Below, in pieces: positions 12,901 through 22,599 of a stretch of 64,000 nt of DNA (the first letter of the stretch is position 1; every line of letters begins with the position of its first letter). Made by a program: the position numbers and the translations under genes. The stretch comes from Romanomermis culicivorax. Taxonomy: Eukaryota; Nematoda; Enoplea; Mermithida; Mermithidae. Under the pieces are notes generated by a model. That model ran no database searches. It had not been told where the DNA came from and was given only the letters and a program-made list of their open reading frames with translations. The stretch is from contig CAWUHX010000128.1 in assembly GCA_963922205.1 (NCBI GenBank), positions 248,001 to 312,000 of the forward strand, written 5' to 3'.

Positions 12901-15900
12901 AGAAACATTGATACCATCGTTAAAATTTCCTTGAATTACTGAATTGTTAATCCATAGATCGCTAACACCGCCAGAAATGTGTAAACCGATATTTTGATTA
13001 TTGGATACAGTAACATTGTTCAGGATAATCCGATCTCTGGAATTTTTCAATAGAAGACCGTGGCCAACGTTCTCTCGAACAATCGAGTTAGAGATGTTGA
13101 GACTGTACGGCAAGTGATCTGGAATAAAAAACATGCATCAAATATTGCTATTTTCAAAATATTAAGGACAAATTTGGAAACTAACAAAAATTCAACTGTT
13201 CAAAAATTTAAATTTAAAAAACATTTTCCATCAACAGTTACACAGAGGTCTTCACCTTGAATACCCGCAGAAATTTTTAGGACTACTCGAACATCCACCG
13301 CAACAATATTTTGACTACAATTTTCGCAACTCATTCCAATATGAAGCCCTGCTATCGTATTCCTACAAAATATTCCAAATTATCATATCAGTTACTGTTG
13401 TTAGTGACGCTTATATACGTTGCTTCGATACTAGGAGGCATTATGCCATCGAAAATTGGAATTTTGTAATGATATGAATGAGCACAATTTTTTGGAACGT
13501 CAGCGCAAATATAAATGAAAGTTTTCGACGGTGTAGCTTTTGAAACGGATATTTCAAGGAATTGTACCATGAACGAGTATGAAAGACGGTCTTTGGGTAA
13601 AAATACTCCCTGAACAGAAATGATGATATAAATAAATCTGGACATATAAGTGCCAAATGCATGAACCCACAATGTGGCATGGCATCGAATCTGCTAAAAA
13701 CGTATCATTCTTGAGGGAAAATTCCACAATATGAGGAAAATGTTTTGAAATAAGTTCGTGCTTTACACAGGCATCAATTTCTGGTCTATCGAATTCGTGT
13801 TGGATAAAATATGCATGCGCGATATTAGCTGAAAGCGAATTCTAATTTTTGACACATATTTTTCAAGAAATTTCAGAAAAATTTACACTTCGACGAATAA
13901 TATTTCAATCCAGTTTTTGGTTCATATTGAATTCCATTGCCGTAATTGAATAGCACGCTGGTTTCATTCACGAATAGTCGTCCGTCAGTAGTGTTTTCAA
14001 CTACAATTCCATGGCCTTAAAATTTAGAACAAAATTTACATTAAAAGTAGTTCTCGCACATTTCTTGGTATAAATATGCTAAAAATAAAAGATAATACTA
14101 ACGATAAACTTTTGAATTCAATTATTGTAAAACTTCTCAAATATTTCAAATTCCAAACTTAAAATTCCTTTTTACCTCTGTTGAATGAAATTGAGCAATT
14201 TGTTATTTCTACTGGTGCGCTCGAATCCAAAATTATTACACCATCTCCAGCCCCATATTTAACATCTACGAAATTCACAAATGGAGGCACGCCCTGGACG
14301 TATATCGATGCCGTAGAATTCATAGTTTCCCTGGAAATGAAGTTCGAAAGTTACGTCGAATACAAAAATAAGAATTATTCCACTTGTCGAATCCAGCGTA
14401 GTATATGTCAAGGTGTTGCAACGAGGATAATGACCGCTTTTTGACGCTAACGTCGTCGGGATCTTCGCTGACGGTAGTCCAAGGGGCATCAAAGAACCTT
14501 ATGCCTTTCCAATGAAAATTCCAACCCTGGCAAAAAAAGATGCCATGAAAAATTACTTATGTGCAGAAAAGATGAGTTCATACCAGGGATTTTTTTCCGC
14601 ATAGTGCGGATTTTTTTGGGGTCGTGCGGAAAATTTTTTGAGAGTTTTCCGCATGGAATGGAAATTTTTTAATGTTTTTAGCGGTTTTTAACGGTGGTGC
14701 GGAAATTTTTCTCGCCGATTTCCGCAAGATGCGGAACGACCGGTGTGGGGAAAAAACCCTGGCTCATACACCAGCCAATTAGTTTGAATATGCAACGCAA
14801 ACTCTCTCAAAGCTCATTAATGTTTGCTGTCAACTTTTTTTGCGACTAGTAATGTTAACCATACATGTAATTGGGGGGAAGTGATATGGGAACCACACAG
14901 AAATGGTCGACCATATGGCTAGCCATTGGGCGACCACCCCGCCCAGGATTTTCCAATCCAATGGCTAGCCATATGGTAGCCGTTCGGACCCCCATACTTT
15001 TGGTCGGAAAAATACTGAAAAATGTCAATTTTTTGATTTAAAATGTCAATTTTCGAACAAAAAATGGTAAAAAATGTGAATTTTCTTGGCACTTCGCAAC
15101 ATGGATACATTTTTTTCGGACTTTCTAGGGAAAAATTACTATTTTTTGAACTATTTCTCGGACTTTTATCGTGAAAAAATCGAATTTTTTTCCTAGACAG
15201 ACCCCTCTCCACAAAATTTTGGGAATTACTGACCCACGGCCGCAAAGAAGTAGCGCACCCCCCCCCCAGACCTCGGGGCTCCGTTACACGTATGATGTTA
15301 ACTTGTAGGAAAATAAGTTGTACAAGGTTTCCAGTAATTTCGCACTAAATAGCGCGTTCGATTCTGCATGAGAAGTTTGGTAAAAGATTAATCTGACAGC
15401 CATGAGTGGCGCATATAGGACAGTTAGACGCGAAGGAATATAAGAAAAGAAAGAAATGAAAGAACAAATTTTAAATAGAATCTTATCAAATTCCATGCAT
15501 TTCAATATCAATATGTAATTTTGACATCAATCAAGCTGAATAACTTCCGTTGTCGTAAGTGTTATTTTGGAGAAATTTTGCATAGTTACCTGTTGGCCAC
15601 ATGGAGAAATGGAAAATGAAATCAACTTTTTTATTCATTTGCCTTCTTCTATACCTTCCCAACTGACAGCCGTACGAGTCGCTAATTATGTTAATACTAA
15701 TTTTCAGAACAGTTTACTGTAGGAGAATTCTACAGGCCGTTAGATAGTTATTGTTCGAATTGAAAATAAACATTTTGGTTCTACACCGTCACAGAAATTA
15801 TTGCACACTACTCAACGTAAACGGTTTTAGCTCATTTCATTTACAAAGCTGTTTAGTAGGAACTTTTCATATCGATTACAAACGTATTCAACTTAAATCC

Positions 15901-17331
15901 AAAAAATTCGCGTTTTACTTTGAAAGCCGCCGGCCCGTAACACAAAAGGCCCAAATCGTCTTCTCCTTGGCACAAGTTTTCCGCTAACATGAACGTATTC
16001 GTCGAAAAATTGGTACATTCTTCGAAATTTCGGGCATCATCTGGGCAGCCGGGCTTGGGCATGACAAAAGGAGACGTGTCGTTATTTCGGCGGAAAAACT
16101 TCCAAAAATTTCCACCGCCAAATCCCATAGATTTGCATGCAACGGAATAATCTACGTCTGTCCAGCTAGAAAAAAAATTTCAAAAGAACATTGCCGTACC
16201 TATTGAAATTTTATTTGTTCACTGATTCGAAATACTTATGGATAGGCGGCTGAGGATGCTGCTTTTTCTCCTATTCAATGCTCAGCTAGCAAAAAAATGT
16301 ATTCCTTTTCATGTCTCACATACATAGTACTAAAAATTATGAAAATTAGAACATGGTGGTTCATTTCAGAATTGAATAATTAGTATTAAATTTTTGCAGC
16401 GTAAAATTTGAATCTTAAGTTCATCTCGTCGTAAACTCACTAATATCAACCCTAAATTATCAACCTTTACTTTGTATTCATCGTACAAACGGCTCGCCAT
16501 TTATTTTTATGAAAAATCTGAAGTCGTCCTTGACGAATAGTCGGTCCGTCAACTAGTCGGACAAGGGGAAAATTACCATGTTCGTGTTGGTCTTCATTAG
16601 GAAATTTGATGGGCAAAAATTCCACTCGCGTTAGATAGTCACCCTGAAAGTGGTGCAATGAAAAATATGCAGAAGTAGAGGAACGAAATTAGGCAAAATT
16701 TCGAAAAAGTGGCATCATATAATATGCCCATGAAATATTTAAAATTACCATAATTTTTACTGATTTTCGGGGATACATGCTCGATTTATCTTTTTTTCCT
16801 CTAAGGAAATCATTGGCTAAATTGAAACTTTCCGCATTTTATTCGATTTTCATTAAAAAATCCTTCCCCAAAACTAGTTTTCTACAGTATAAAAGAAGAA
16901 AAAAATCTCTGAAACCTATTACTTGTGGTTTTTTGGAACGACTTTTCTGATTGCAAAAAAACATCTGCTTTCGTCAAATATGTTACTGAAATGAAGCCCA
17001 TCCTACGGAAGAAAATTCTACATTGAAAACATGGCAAACTTACGGCGACTTTCAGTACGCCCATTACATCGATTCCAACTCCCTGGTCAAAATAAATGCG
17101 GACACCTTGCTCCACTATCAAAGTAGCACCTCGTTTGATTTGCATATTTTCCGAAGCCTTGTAAGGGCTATCGCGATAGTAAAGCGTATGATTAGAATTA
17201 TAGATACCCCCACATTCATTTAAAATTTTTCGGTTACTACCAGCGCGATTCCTTCTATCAAATTGTATGAATTTAGGGTAAATTGGAGGGAGATCGCATA
17301 AAAATGAGAAAATCAGGGCGTAGATTTGCAT
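382..17331 (-). CDS. bark-like: Bark beetle/Anakonda-like multi-SRCR, beta-helix ectodomain protein (3' end outside window)
   Basis: Nineteen minus-strand exons were joined by hand: 17044-17331, 16471-16643, 15919-16165, 14384-14526, 14176-14330, 13889-14015, 13396-13637, 13256-13348, 12845-13118, 12248-12710, 8599-9312, 6667-7112, 5459-5633, 5121-5408, 4540-4912, 4214-4418, 3525-4004, 2978-3409, 382-906. All junctions are GT-AG and keep one reading frame (5,843 nt). The start Met is followed by a short hydrophobic run (YALIFSFLC) that fits a signal peptide. The protein repeats a unit of a GAxLxxxxG beta-helix entry, an SRCR domain with paired Cys, then Asn/Gly-rich right-handed beta-helix turns. 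Family knowledge: Drosophila Bark/Anakonda (roughly 3,100 aa, three repeats, C-type lectin domain, one membrane span) builds tricellular junctions. The third SRCR is cut at the left edge, so the lectin and membrane parts should lie beyond it. Several exons are flanked by transposon-filled introns. The main alternative is another SRCR/beta-helix surface protein. Confidence 0.82.
1022..1383. mobile_element. MITE with ~45-bp terminal inverted repeats, in a bark-like intron
   Basis: The left end CTGGGCCGATTTCATCG and the right end, read on the other strand as CTGGGCCGGTTTCATCA, stay alignable for about 45 bp (…AGAGACTTAAnCTC…). The interior is rich in AGCT-containing palindromes. No clear target-site duplication was found. 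A fragment of the same terminus lies at 11745-11812. Confidence 0.65.
1384..2977. other. Intron sequence, nothing recognised
   Basis: The remainder of the large intron between bark-like exons 18 and 19. It is AT-rich, with no codon-biased ORF and no clear repeat boundary on either strand. Confidence 0.4.
2978..3409 (-). CDS. Bark-like exon 18: end of repeat 2 helix
   Basis: Contains VSYNNIHNPLFDFELISGL and VTHNYWGPSTHGDLARKIFD. The HNYWG-x-I-xxRIxD-like signature closes beta-helix units in this family. A short upstream in-frame extension to 3477 is rejected because a TTTTTAG acceptor at 3410 fits the phase. Donor AG|GTGAGC. Confidence 0.78.
3525..4418 (-). CDS. Bark-like exons 16-17
   Basis: Exons 4214-4418 and 3525-4004. 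Helix-like turns continue (IHLRYSSVSGNEYGVFAMHY, FIDNCSISLNNGGIVQSH, FTENEFRHNLNFNL). The donor TG|GTAAGT splits a Trp codon, which is completed in the next exon. Confidence 0.78.
4540..4912 (-). CDS. Bark-like exon 15: inserted beta-sandwich-like module
   Basis: 124 codons, with IVLTSSVRNRRKFVIVENSD, VNLRIISKNL and FPFVSTLDTLSIEYKRS, and no Asn-ladder turns. The FVSTLDTLSIEY stretch is reminiscent of the CUB-type F-STS-L-I/V pattern. This assignment is inference only. Confidence 0.7.
5121..5633 (-). CDS. Bark-like exons 13-14: beta-helix, repeat 2
   Basis: Exons 5459-5633 and 5121-5408, separated by a 50-nt intron. Readings include PHWAGVRYSLLANPPTVVG, DNWWTGIDIVYNDF, LYNSLITRNRRHGMRL and ISMENVTLSENGNAGLLYDS. 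These are regular helix turns with Asn ladders. Confidence 0.8.
5924..6314. mobile_element. hAT-type MITE, CATACATGTAA family, copy 1
   Basis: 391 bp with ends CATACATGTAATTGGGG and CCGTTACATGTATG, flanked by a perfect 8-bp duplication GTTTTGAT (5916-5923 and 6315-6322). The interior carries GGCTAGCCATnGGGCGACC and a long C/G run. 8-bp duplications are the hallmark of hAT-superfamily insertion. Confidence 0.85.
6667..7112 (-). CDS. Bark-like exon 12: second SRCR domain
   Basis: Contains IVGRLEVLLNGEWGVVCNRS, LASLVCNQLGG and DIIRCEEWETDITNCRHDG, a complete SRCR pattern in one exon (unlike SRCR1, which is split). The start VQGE continues the beta-helix entry. The donor CG|GTAAGT is a strong consensus. 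Confidence 0.85.
7537..8228. mobile_element. MITE with CCCCAGCAGATTT repeats, interrupted by a second MITE
   Basis: Ends are CATACATGCACGCGGGG and …GTGCATGTATG. The left part has tandem GACCCCCAGCAGATTTnT units. A sister copy at 17734-18139 lacks the interruption, so the internal 7811-8069 segment is a later insertion. Confidence 0.7.
7811..8069. mobile_element. hAT-type MITE nested in the 7537-8228 element
   Basis: 259 bp, ends CATACATGCACATTGGGG and GCCGTGCATGTCTG, with a perfect 8-bp duplication CTGTCCAA (7803-7810 and 8070-8077). The uninterrupted sister copy near 17.97 kb (TGTCTAAGCAAA) shows the empty site. A larger, expanded copy lies at about 42610-43590. Confidence 0.85.
8599..9312 (-). 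CDS. Bark-like exon 11: end of repeat 1 helix and start of repeat 2
   Basis: The longest exon (238 codons, phase 0-0). It runs from HISDNNFVQNNRGVLIIRNG through NCFNN and a D/F-rich segment typical of the end of a helix unit. It then enters the next unit: GGTIYEPTDLP and VPGAVLTLQAGTVFKFADS. The donor is GTAATT. The exon joins two repeats, so the repeat boundary is not an intron. Confidence 0.8.
9493..10395. repeat. Interspersed repeat family with GGCTCCTAAAA ends, copy 1
   Basis: Matches 59965-61155 along its whole length (same order of TTAGGTCTAG, GCCATTTTGGCTCCTAAAA and an AAGTGTTnTGnAGACTCTAAAATC core). It is the empty-site version of the 60024 MITE insertion. No coding capacity was seen. 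Confidence 0.6.
10538..11518 (-). mobile_element. CATACATGTAA-family MITE copy (reverse orientation) split by a solo LTR
   Basis: Reads ACGTAACGGAGCTTTGAGGT on its left side and CGGCTAGCCATATG after the insert, the reversed order of the 14860 copy. The break falls exactly at the CCATAT|GGCTAGCC site of the intact copies. The right limit is approximate. Confidence 0.6.
10832..11428 (+). mobile_element. Solo LTR of an LTR retrotransposon
   Basis: 597 bp starting TGTTGGGGATGTGC and ending ATAACA, so it has TG…CA ends. It is flanked by a 4-bp duplication CATA (10828-10831 and 11429-11432) and sits precisely in a MITE whose uninterrupted sequence is known from other copies. It contains TTATAAATTATATTG as a possible TATA region and an ATT microsatellite. 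No internal retroviral genes flank it, which fits LTR-LTR recombination. Confidence 0.75.
12248..12710 (-). CDS. Bark-like exon 10
   Basis: 154 codons, starting RGAAFHYNDSGPFLPLRQN. It includes YNLWGGLLIGNFCANAYN and four further Cys (YHSCRR, SICRRSTGFCI). It ends phase 0 at a GTAATC donor. It lies between helix ladders and resembles the cysteine-bearing spacer of repeat 1. Confidence 0.72.
12845..13348 (-). CDS. Bark-like exons 8-9: beta-helix turns
   Basis: Exons 13256-13348 and 12845-13118. The second is a clean beta-helix ladder: ISNSIVRENVGHGLLLKNS, IILNNVTVSNNQNIGLHIS, LWINNSVIQGNFNDGINVS. The intron before exon 8 is 47 nt if the CAG at 13349-13351 is the acceptor, and this choice preserves the frame. 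Confidence 0.72.
13396..13637 (-). CDS. Bark-like exon 7: module between beta-helix turns
   Basis: This exon encodes VQGVFLPKDRLSYSFMVQFL and ends ISVTNN. The acceptor at 13638-13640 was chosen because it alone keeps the frame with exon 6 (AA + A = Lys). The nearer CAG at 13610-13612 would shift the frame. The module has a beta-sandwich look and two Cys; a CUB-like insert is possible but not shown. Confidence 0.6.
13889..14526 (-). CDS. Bark-like exons 4-6: beta-helix, repeat 1
   Basis: Exons 14384-14526, 14176-14330 and 13889-14015. The first contains WNFHWKGIRFFDAPW, the counterpart of PHWAGVRYSLLANPP at the same position after SRCR2, which supports internal triplication. The intron at 14331-14383 is only 53 nt. 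Later turns read GDGVIILDSSAPVEITNCSI and HGIVVENTTDGRLFVNET, typical of right-handed parallel beta-helices. Confidence 0.75.
14584..14761. mobile_element. hAT-type MITE CAGGGATTTTTTTCC…AAAAAACCCTG
   Basis: 178 bp inside a bark-like intron, with flanks GTTCATAC / GCTCATAC (7 of 8 identical). The interior has repeated TTTCCGCAnnnTGCGGAA short palindromes. Confidence 0.75.
14860..15294. mobile_element. hAT-type MITE, CATACATGTAA family, copy 2
   Basis: 435 bp, same ends as the 5924 copy (CATACATGTAATTGGGG … CCGTTACACGTATG) and a perfect 8-bp duplication ATGTTAAC (14852-14859 and 15295-15302). It lies in the intron between bark-like exons 3 and 4. Confidence 0.88.
15919..16643 (-). CDS. Bark-like exons 2-3: first SRCR domain
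   Basis: Exons 16471-16643 and 15919-16165 join through a split Asn codon. They read VRLVDGPTIRQGRLQIFH, then VACKSMGFGGG and LLCYG, which is the classic SRCR layout of a G-R-L/V-E/Q strand, VxCxxLGF and a final C. About six cysteines are visible. SRCR domains are extracellular, disulfide-bonded ligand-binding modules. Confidence 0.8.
17044..17331 (-). CDS. Bark-like exon 1: signal peptide and first beta-helix entry
   Basis: 96 codons in phase 0, donor GTAAGT. The exon starts MQIYALIFSFLC and contains ECGGIY, then KRGATLIVEQGVRIYF. This is the same motif that opens the later repeats (PGAVLTLQAGTVFKF at 8.6 kb, PGAVLTIEKGVEIHV at 0.7 kb). An upstream non-coding or alternative first exon cannot be excluded. 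Confidence 0.75.
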
Positions 17332-17733
17332 AACTACCGGTTTGTTCGACGATTTGGCATTCTATTGATGGTTGATCACCGATAAAATTCGGAATTTAGG
17401 AATATCTAGGGTTATTAAAGAGAACAAGAGAACGTATAGGAAATCGAAATGAACAAGCAAATAAACAAAAACGGAAAAAAGTCACAGAAGTTGAATCAAT
17501 GAGAAATTATGTATCGATTCAACCAAAAACCCAATAAAGATACTGAAGTAAATTCACTTGCAGACATGAGAGTTGCAGCGTGTGTCTGAATTCTTTAAAG
17601 AATCATTTTCATAAACAGAAACAGATTTTTTCACCTAAGAAGTAGCCGAACATGTAAAATACAATAAAAATATACAGGAGCTTCCATTAAGTAGGGAAAC
17701 TATTCAAGAAAACGAACAGAGTTCAGTCTCAAG

Positions 17734-18139
17734 CATACGTGCACATAGGGGGGTCGGGAGGTTTTGACACCCAGCAGATTTTGATTGACCCCCAGCAGAT
17801 TTTTGTTGACCCCCAGCAGATTTGACTCTGCCTGCGATGACTGAGAAGATGACAAAGGCAAATCAGCAAGAGAGAAAAAATCGTCATAAAAATGAAAATG
17901 ATGGCATAGTTTAACAATTTTTTCAAACAAAGCCTACTTGATTCCAAAGAGATAACATCAAAACTTTAAAAAGTGTTGTCTAAGCAAATAATTTCACATA
18001 CACATTTTTGGAGTTTATGCTGCTTGGACATTCGAAGACTTTTCTAAGATCTTTCTTTTTGTTATTAGGAACGAAAAAAAATTTCTATTCCATCCCCTGT
18101 CCCGGCTGACCCCCAGCAGAATTTCTATGCTGTGCATCT
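17734..18139. mobile_element. MITE with CCCCAGCAGATTT repeats, uninterrupted copy
   Basis: Starts CATACGTGCACATAGGGG and ends GACCCCCAGCAGAATTTCTA…GTGCAT. The left part has three tandem GACnCCCAGCAGATTTT units. It upstream-flanks the bark-like gene. Fragments with the same ends occur at 1-40 and 58152-58180. Confidence 0.65.
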
Positions 18140-19060
18140 ATTATGCTTTCAAATGCGACCATGCAGTTAATTTAAAATTGAACTCAGTTTTGAAATTAGG
18201 AGGAAAAAATGGTACAGCTTCTGAGAATGTTAGAAACTTATTATCGACCGAATGAATCATGATTCAAAGAACGAACACTGGTGACAGAGGAGAAAGTTTT
18301 CAAGGATACGTATAAATTCTAAAATTTCACATGCTATAGTGCGTTCGATAGCTTATATTTAATTTAGTAATGTAATACTAACCAGGTTTCCCATTTGCAC
18401 TAAAATTTGCATGAATGTGGGAAATTATAAAAACTTTGCCTATACCTGATCTCAACAACCACTGATACCGAAGCATATCTAATTGATAAAACATGCGTTC
18501 GTTAGATCACCTTGAAAACTGCGATAATGTCGATCTAATTAATCATCGATCTTTAATAGTTTCTTAAACACGCATATCTGAATTTTGGTGAAGCTTTAAA
18601 GATTATAACTCCGTGGCAATGTAAAATCAGCCTTTCGTCCAATGATGTACTTTATATTAGCTGTTCTATTAAATGCGGCTAGTTACAGCTTATATTTTTT
18701 GTGATTACTTAGATCGGGCCAAGTCTCTACTGTTTCGCTTGTTTACGAAAATTTATGTGTAAAAAGGACTCAAAGGGAAAAACGGTTAGTGTAGCATTAT
18801 TCCATTTGCTTTTATCGAATGCACTATGGCAAGTGCGATTTCGGATTTTACATTTGAAAACATTTCTTCGTGAGTAACAAAAAATTGAAAATTGAACGAC
18901 AGAACGACCAATCCTCATATAGCAGAATAGGGCGAGAAATGATCAAGATTGATACACTGCTCACTACGAAAAATACAGAACAAAAATGGAAAACTAGATG
19001 GAGAGAGATGATAAATATCACGCAAGTGAACAAGGCGATTCATATCTAGGAATGTGAATA
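18140..19060. other. Intergenic, nothing recognised
   Basis: AT-rich sequence upstream of the bark-like gene. No coding bias, splice-flanked exon, RNA fold or repeat boundary could be supported. Confidence 0.4.
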
Positions 19061-20293
19061 TGATTGTTTAAAAAAGCTAATAAACACTTTAAAAAGCTAT
19101 TAAACACTATAATATAGTGTTTATGAGCATTTTCAAGCGAAAAAACGAGGATTCTAAGACGAAAAAAATTATTTCTGCATTTGGAAAAAAATTTGACCTC
19201 TTTCCACATTCGCGGAGAGAAGTTTGTGGAAAAAACAGTCATTTAGAGCATACCTGTAATTAGGGGGGTTCGGCCCCCCCCCCAAACTTGGCCAACCCTG
19301 TACCTAACCTCCCCAGACTTGGAAAAATAAGAAAAAATTGGCAAAAAGTGCCTTTTTTGGAAATAATTTCGACTTTTTCCGACCCTCCTCCAAAATATCG
19401 GGTTTACCCCCTCCAACTGGTTGGACATCTTACAGGCATGATTTAGAGGGCGAATAGGGAATTCCCCTAAATTTTTTAACATTTTTTGGGGTTTTTACCT
19501 TCTTTCGTTTTTTTCCAAAATCCACGCCAAACTGATATCATAAATGTTAGAGTAAACTTAAATCACAAATTTTAGAATAAAATTTTCAGAAATATCATCT
19601 TATATACACTGTTTTTTTCCCTGGAGCTTTTTCCCCCAATGGGAAAAGGGGTCAAAACTTTTCCCACCATCTTTCCAAAGTCGTTTTTCGCTTAAAAATG
19701 CTCAAAGACGCTTTATTTGAGTGTTTTCGAGCTTTTTCAAGCCTTCTGGTGTTTTTAGAGCCGCTAATTCATTGAACTTGAGCAAAAATTTAGATTTTCG
19801 AGTTTGAAGTCTAATCTACAAGCATTGTAGAACAAATTTTCTAGCAAACTATGCGAGAGCATAATGATTTCGAATTACATGAGAAATCGACCTTTATGAT
19901 GAGTGAGAATCCGAAAAAGATGTCAATCTTTCCGGCCTGAAGTGCTGGAAAATTTTTTTGGGTATTGACATTCTGCGACGATGGAAAAGCAATTTTCCGA
20001 ATATATTTCAAGAATTAGATTCGAAATTTGTGTTCAAAAGTCGTAATTTCAAGAATTTTATTTGAAAAATTTAAGTATATTTATTTGCGGACTCTAACGA
20101 ATTTGGCCAAAAAGATATGACTAAGATTTCTGAATTGATTTAACATTAGGGAATAAATCGCTTGAAAAAGCTTAGAGACTTGACGTATTGATCTTTCCCA
20201 AAAACTGTCAAGGAAAAAATGTGAATCTTCATTAAATATCATGATAAAATATTGAAGATTACCAGTTAGACGTGGTAAACGCATTAAGTCCAT
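19061..20293. mobile_element. Degraded hAT-type ~1-kb element copies with an inserted small MITE
   Basis: A fragment ending GTGGAAAAAACAGTC near 19220 and a second copy from 19606 (CACTGTTTTTTTCCC) both match the intact 24892-25901 element. Shared parts include the AAAAAGCTCAAAA segment and the GTATTGACATTCTGCGAC segment. The unit at 19248-19441 is a separate MITE. Confidence 0.5.
19248..19441. mobile_element. MITE CATACCTGTAATTAGGGG…CTTACAGGCATG
   Basis: Internal GGCCAACCCTGTACC and CCTCCAACTGGTTGGA define a family. Partial relatives lie at 23250-23400 and 58349-58560, each with C-runs and a near-identical GCAAAAAAGTGTATGTTTTT block. Confidence 0.55.
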
Positions 20294-21198
20294 AGGCCGA
20301 TAAACTAGGTTCGATTCTTGAAGTACGTAGGATTTTTCTATAATGACAAGGAGTGTGTGATATGTGTGCAGATTTTATGCAGATGAGTTCCTTAATGCCC
20401 TGAGCCCCTGAATTTTTGAGCTGATCTGGATAGCTGACATCTTGAGGAGTCCGAAAATGCCAGTTTGAACCATAATTGGAAAGGGAACCGACTTGTAAAA
20501 ATATTCCAAAAAAATTTCCAGCGCTACACCCCGAACAAGTTAATTCATATCAAACCTTTTTCATTTTCTCTCCAAAATTCAGAAAATTGGATTTTGAAAG
20601 TTGAAACGTGAATCGAATGAAATACAAGAAAGCTAGCTTCTGATATTTTTCCCGATAAACATAAGCTATTTATTGATTTTAGAGCGAGCAACCAAAAGTC
20701 TATGTGTGCAACCAAAATTTTTCCCCAAGTTTCACATGCAACCTGGCCTGTGCATAAAAAACAGCCCGAATCCAAGCACACATAAACCAACTGAAAATAT
20801 GTCGCCATTACTGAAAAAATGATTTTCTTTTCATCCAGTAACTTCTAAAAAAATTTTTCAAAATCCTCTCCTTTTCTGAAAATCCTGGATACGGGTATGC
20901 TCTATGGAAACGGACCACCGTTTTTTTCCACATGAGAACTGGACCCAAAATTTTTTTCGTTTTTTTCCAAAAATTTTCCTAATTTTTAAAAACGTTTATA
21001 ATGTGGCTATTTGGAGTCAGAAACCTGCAAAATTGATGTAAAAAATTAAGAAAATTCTGATTATGTTAGTCGAATATGAGCTCATGAAGAATATATTGGT
21101 GTTCACAGGAGCGGGTGACGCATTTTAACGATAGAGTTCTAAGGAATTTATCCGCTATTAACATTTCTGTGTTTCCGATTAGCGTCTGATTTTATTTA
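20294..21198. other. Degenerate repeat remnants, no gene
   Basis: Scattered pieces resemble the termini of the 24892 element (CCGTTTTTTTCCACATGAG near 20925). Otherwise this is AT-rich sequence without supportable features. Confidence 0.4.
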
Positions 21199-22575
21199 CC
21201 GGGATACGGATAATTCGCCCCCAGCAATTCGTCCCCGGTAATTTGCCCCCAGACAATTCGCCCCTGAGCAATTCACCCCCAGTAATTGGCCCCCAATTCA
21301 CTGTTTTTTAATTTAAAAAATTCAGATTTAAAAAAAATTCCACTAGGTTGTTAGCAGTTATGTAGTAGCATTTGCACTCATCCATACACTAAACCTAGAG
21401 ATTTTTCCGAGCCGAAATAGCATGTTTATTTATGAATTCTGCATGCAGAGTGCAAGTATTATGTATAAGAAGAAAAAGGTATTGTTCCAAATAAAGATTC
21501 ACAAATGATCTTTTTTTATTTTCTTTGAATATATGGTTTTTTACTGGTGCGGTTAGTACTAAGTCAGTATAAGTCTTTTTTACTCTTACAGTCAGCAATA
21601 CAGGCGTTTGAGCACTAGTTTCCTAAAATTGAAGTGGCCGGTTGTTTTTCCACTTGAAACAAAATGTGTGGCTTCGAGTTCAACAAAATGTGCGACTTCG
21701 AGTTCTTCGAGTGTATCTGACTGAAAATAATCAATTTCGACCAAAAATGTGTGAAAAATCTCAACACTGGCAATTTACAAATCCATATTTTTCAGGTTTG
21801 TAATGATGGTGTCCTAATCCCCAGAAACCATGCCAAATTTTAGTCTGATGGCGTGAATACCCGCCAGAATTCAAGCAGGATTTTAATGTGTAACACGGAT
21901 TTCATAAGCAGAATTGCGAGTCATTTATGTTCTTCGATCTGCATTTGTTTTATGTTCCTTTTTCGTTCAATTTTCTTTCTTTTATTCCTCTTTTTTGTCT
22001 TTAATCTTTCTTGTTTAGTTTTTTCTGCTATATTTTTTTGATTACTTTTTACTCATTCTTCTTTTCTGATTTTTTTTCTTTATATTTCTCTTCTGTTTTT
22101 CTATTTTTATTCTTTTTTGTTTTTGGTACACGGCAAAGTTGTCACAGAAAAAGATAGTGACAGAACACGATAGAGTCACACGTAGAATAATTGTGATACT
22201 TTGTCATAATCTTAATTTCTTTCCATAGATCATGATAAAAAGTAACAAGAAATGAAGCTGGAAAAAGAATATATGAATGCAACCAGAAAAGAAAGGAAAA
22301 AAGACAATGTGGAAAAAAGTAAAAAAGAAAACATAGGAGACAGGGCGAAGTGAAAAATCATCTTTTCATCTCCTTCATGCTTCACATAAAATATGGTTAC
22401 CTAATAGGGGAAATGTCTGGAGATATATTACATAACATATCATGGAGTTGCTTTTAAATCACCTAGGTATGTACTATTGTACATACCTAATACCAGGGGC
22501 GAATTACTGGGGACGAATTGTGTTGGGGGCGAATTGTCCGGGAGCGAACTGCAGTGGGGGCGAATTGTCCTAGAA
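21199..22575. mobile_element. DNA element with arrayed AATTCGCCCCCAG termini
   Basis: The left end (21199-21300) holds about six head-to-tail variants of AATTCGCCCCCAG. The right end (22488-22575) holds about five copies on the opposite strand (GGGGGCGAATTGTCC). The outermost bases are CCGG on both sides. The interior of about 1.2 kb contains pyrimidine-rich runs and no transposase, so it looks non-autonomous. Target-site duplication not resolved. Confidence 0.6.
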
Positions 22576-22599
22576 CCGGGGGGACCCCCCTCCAACTCG

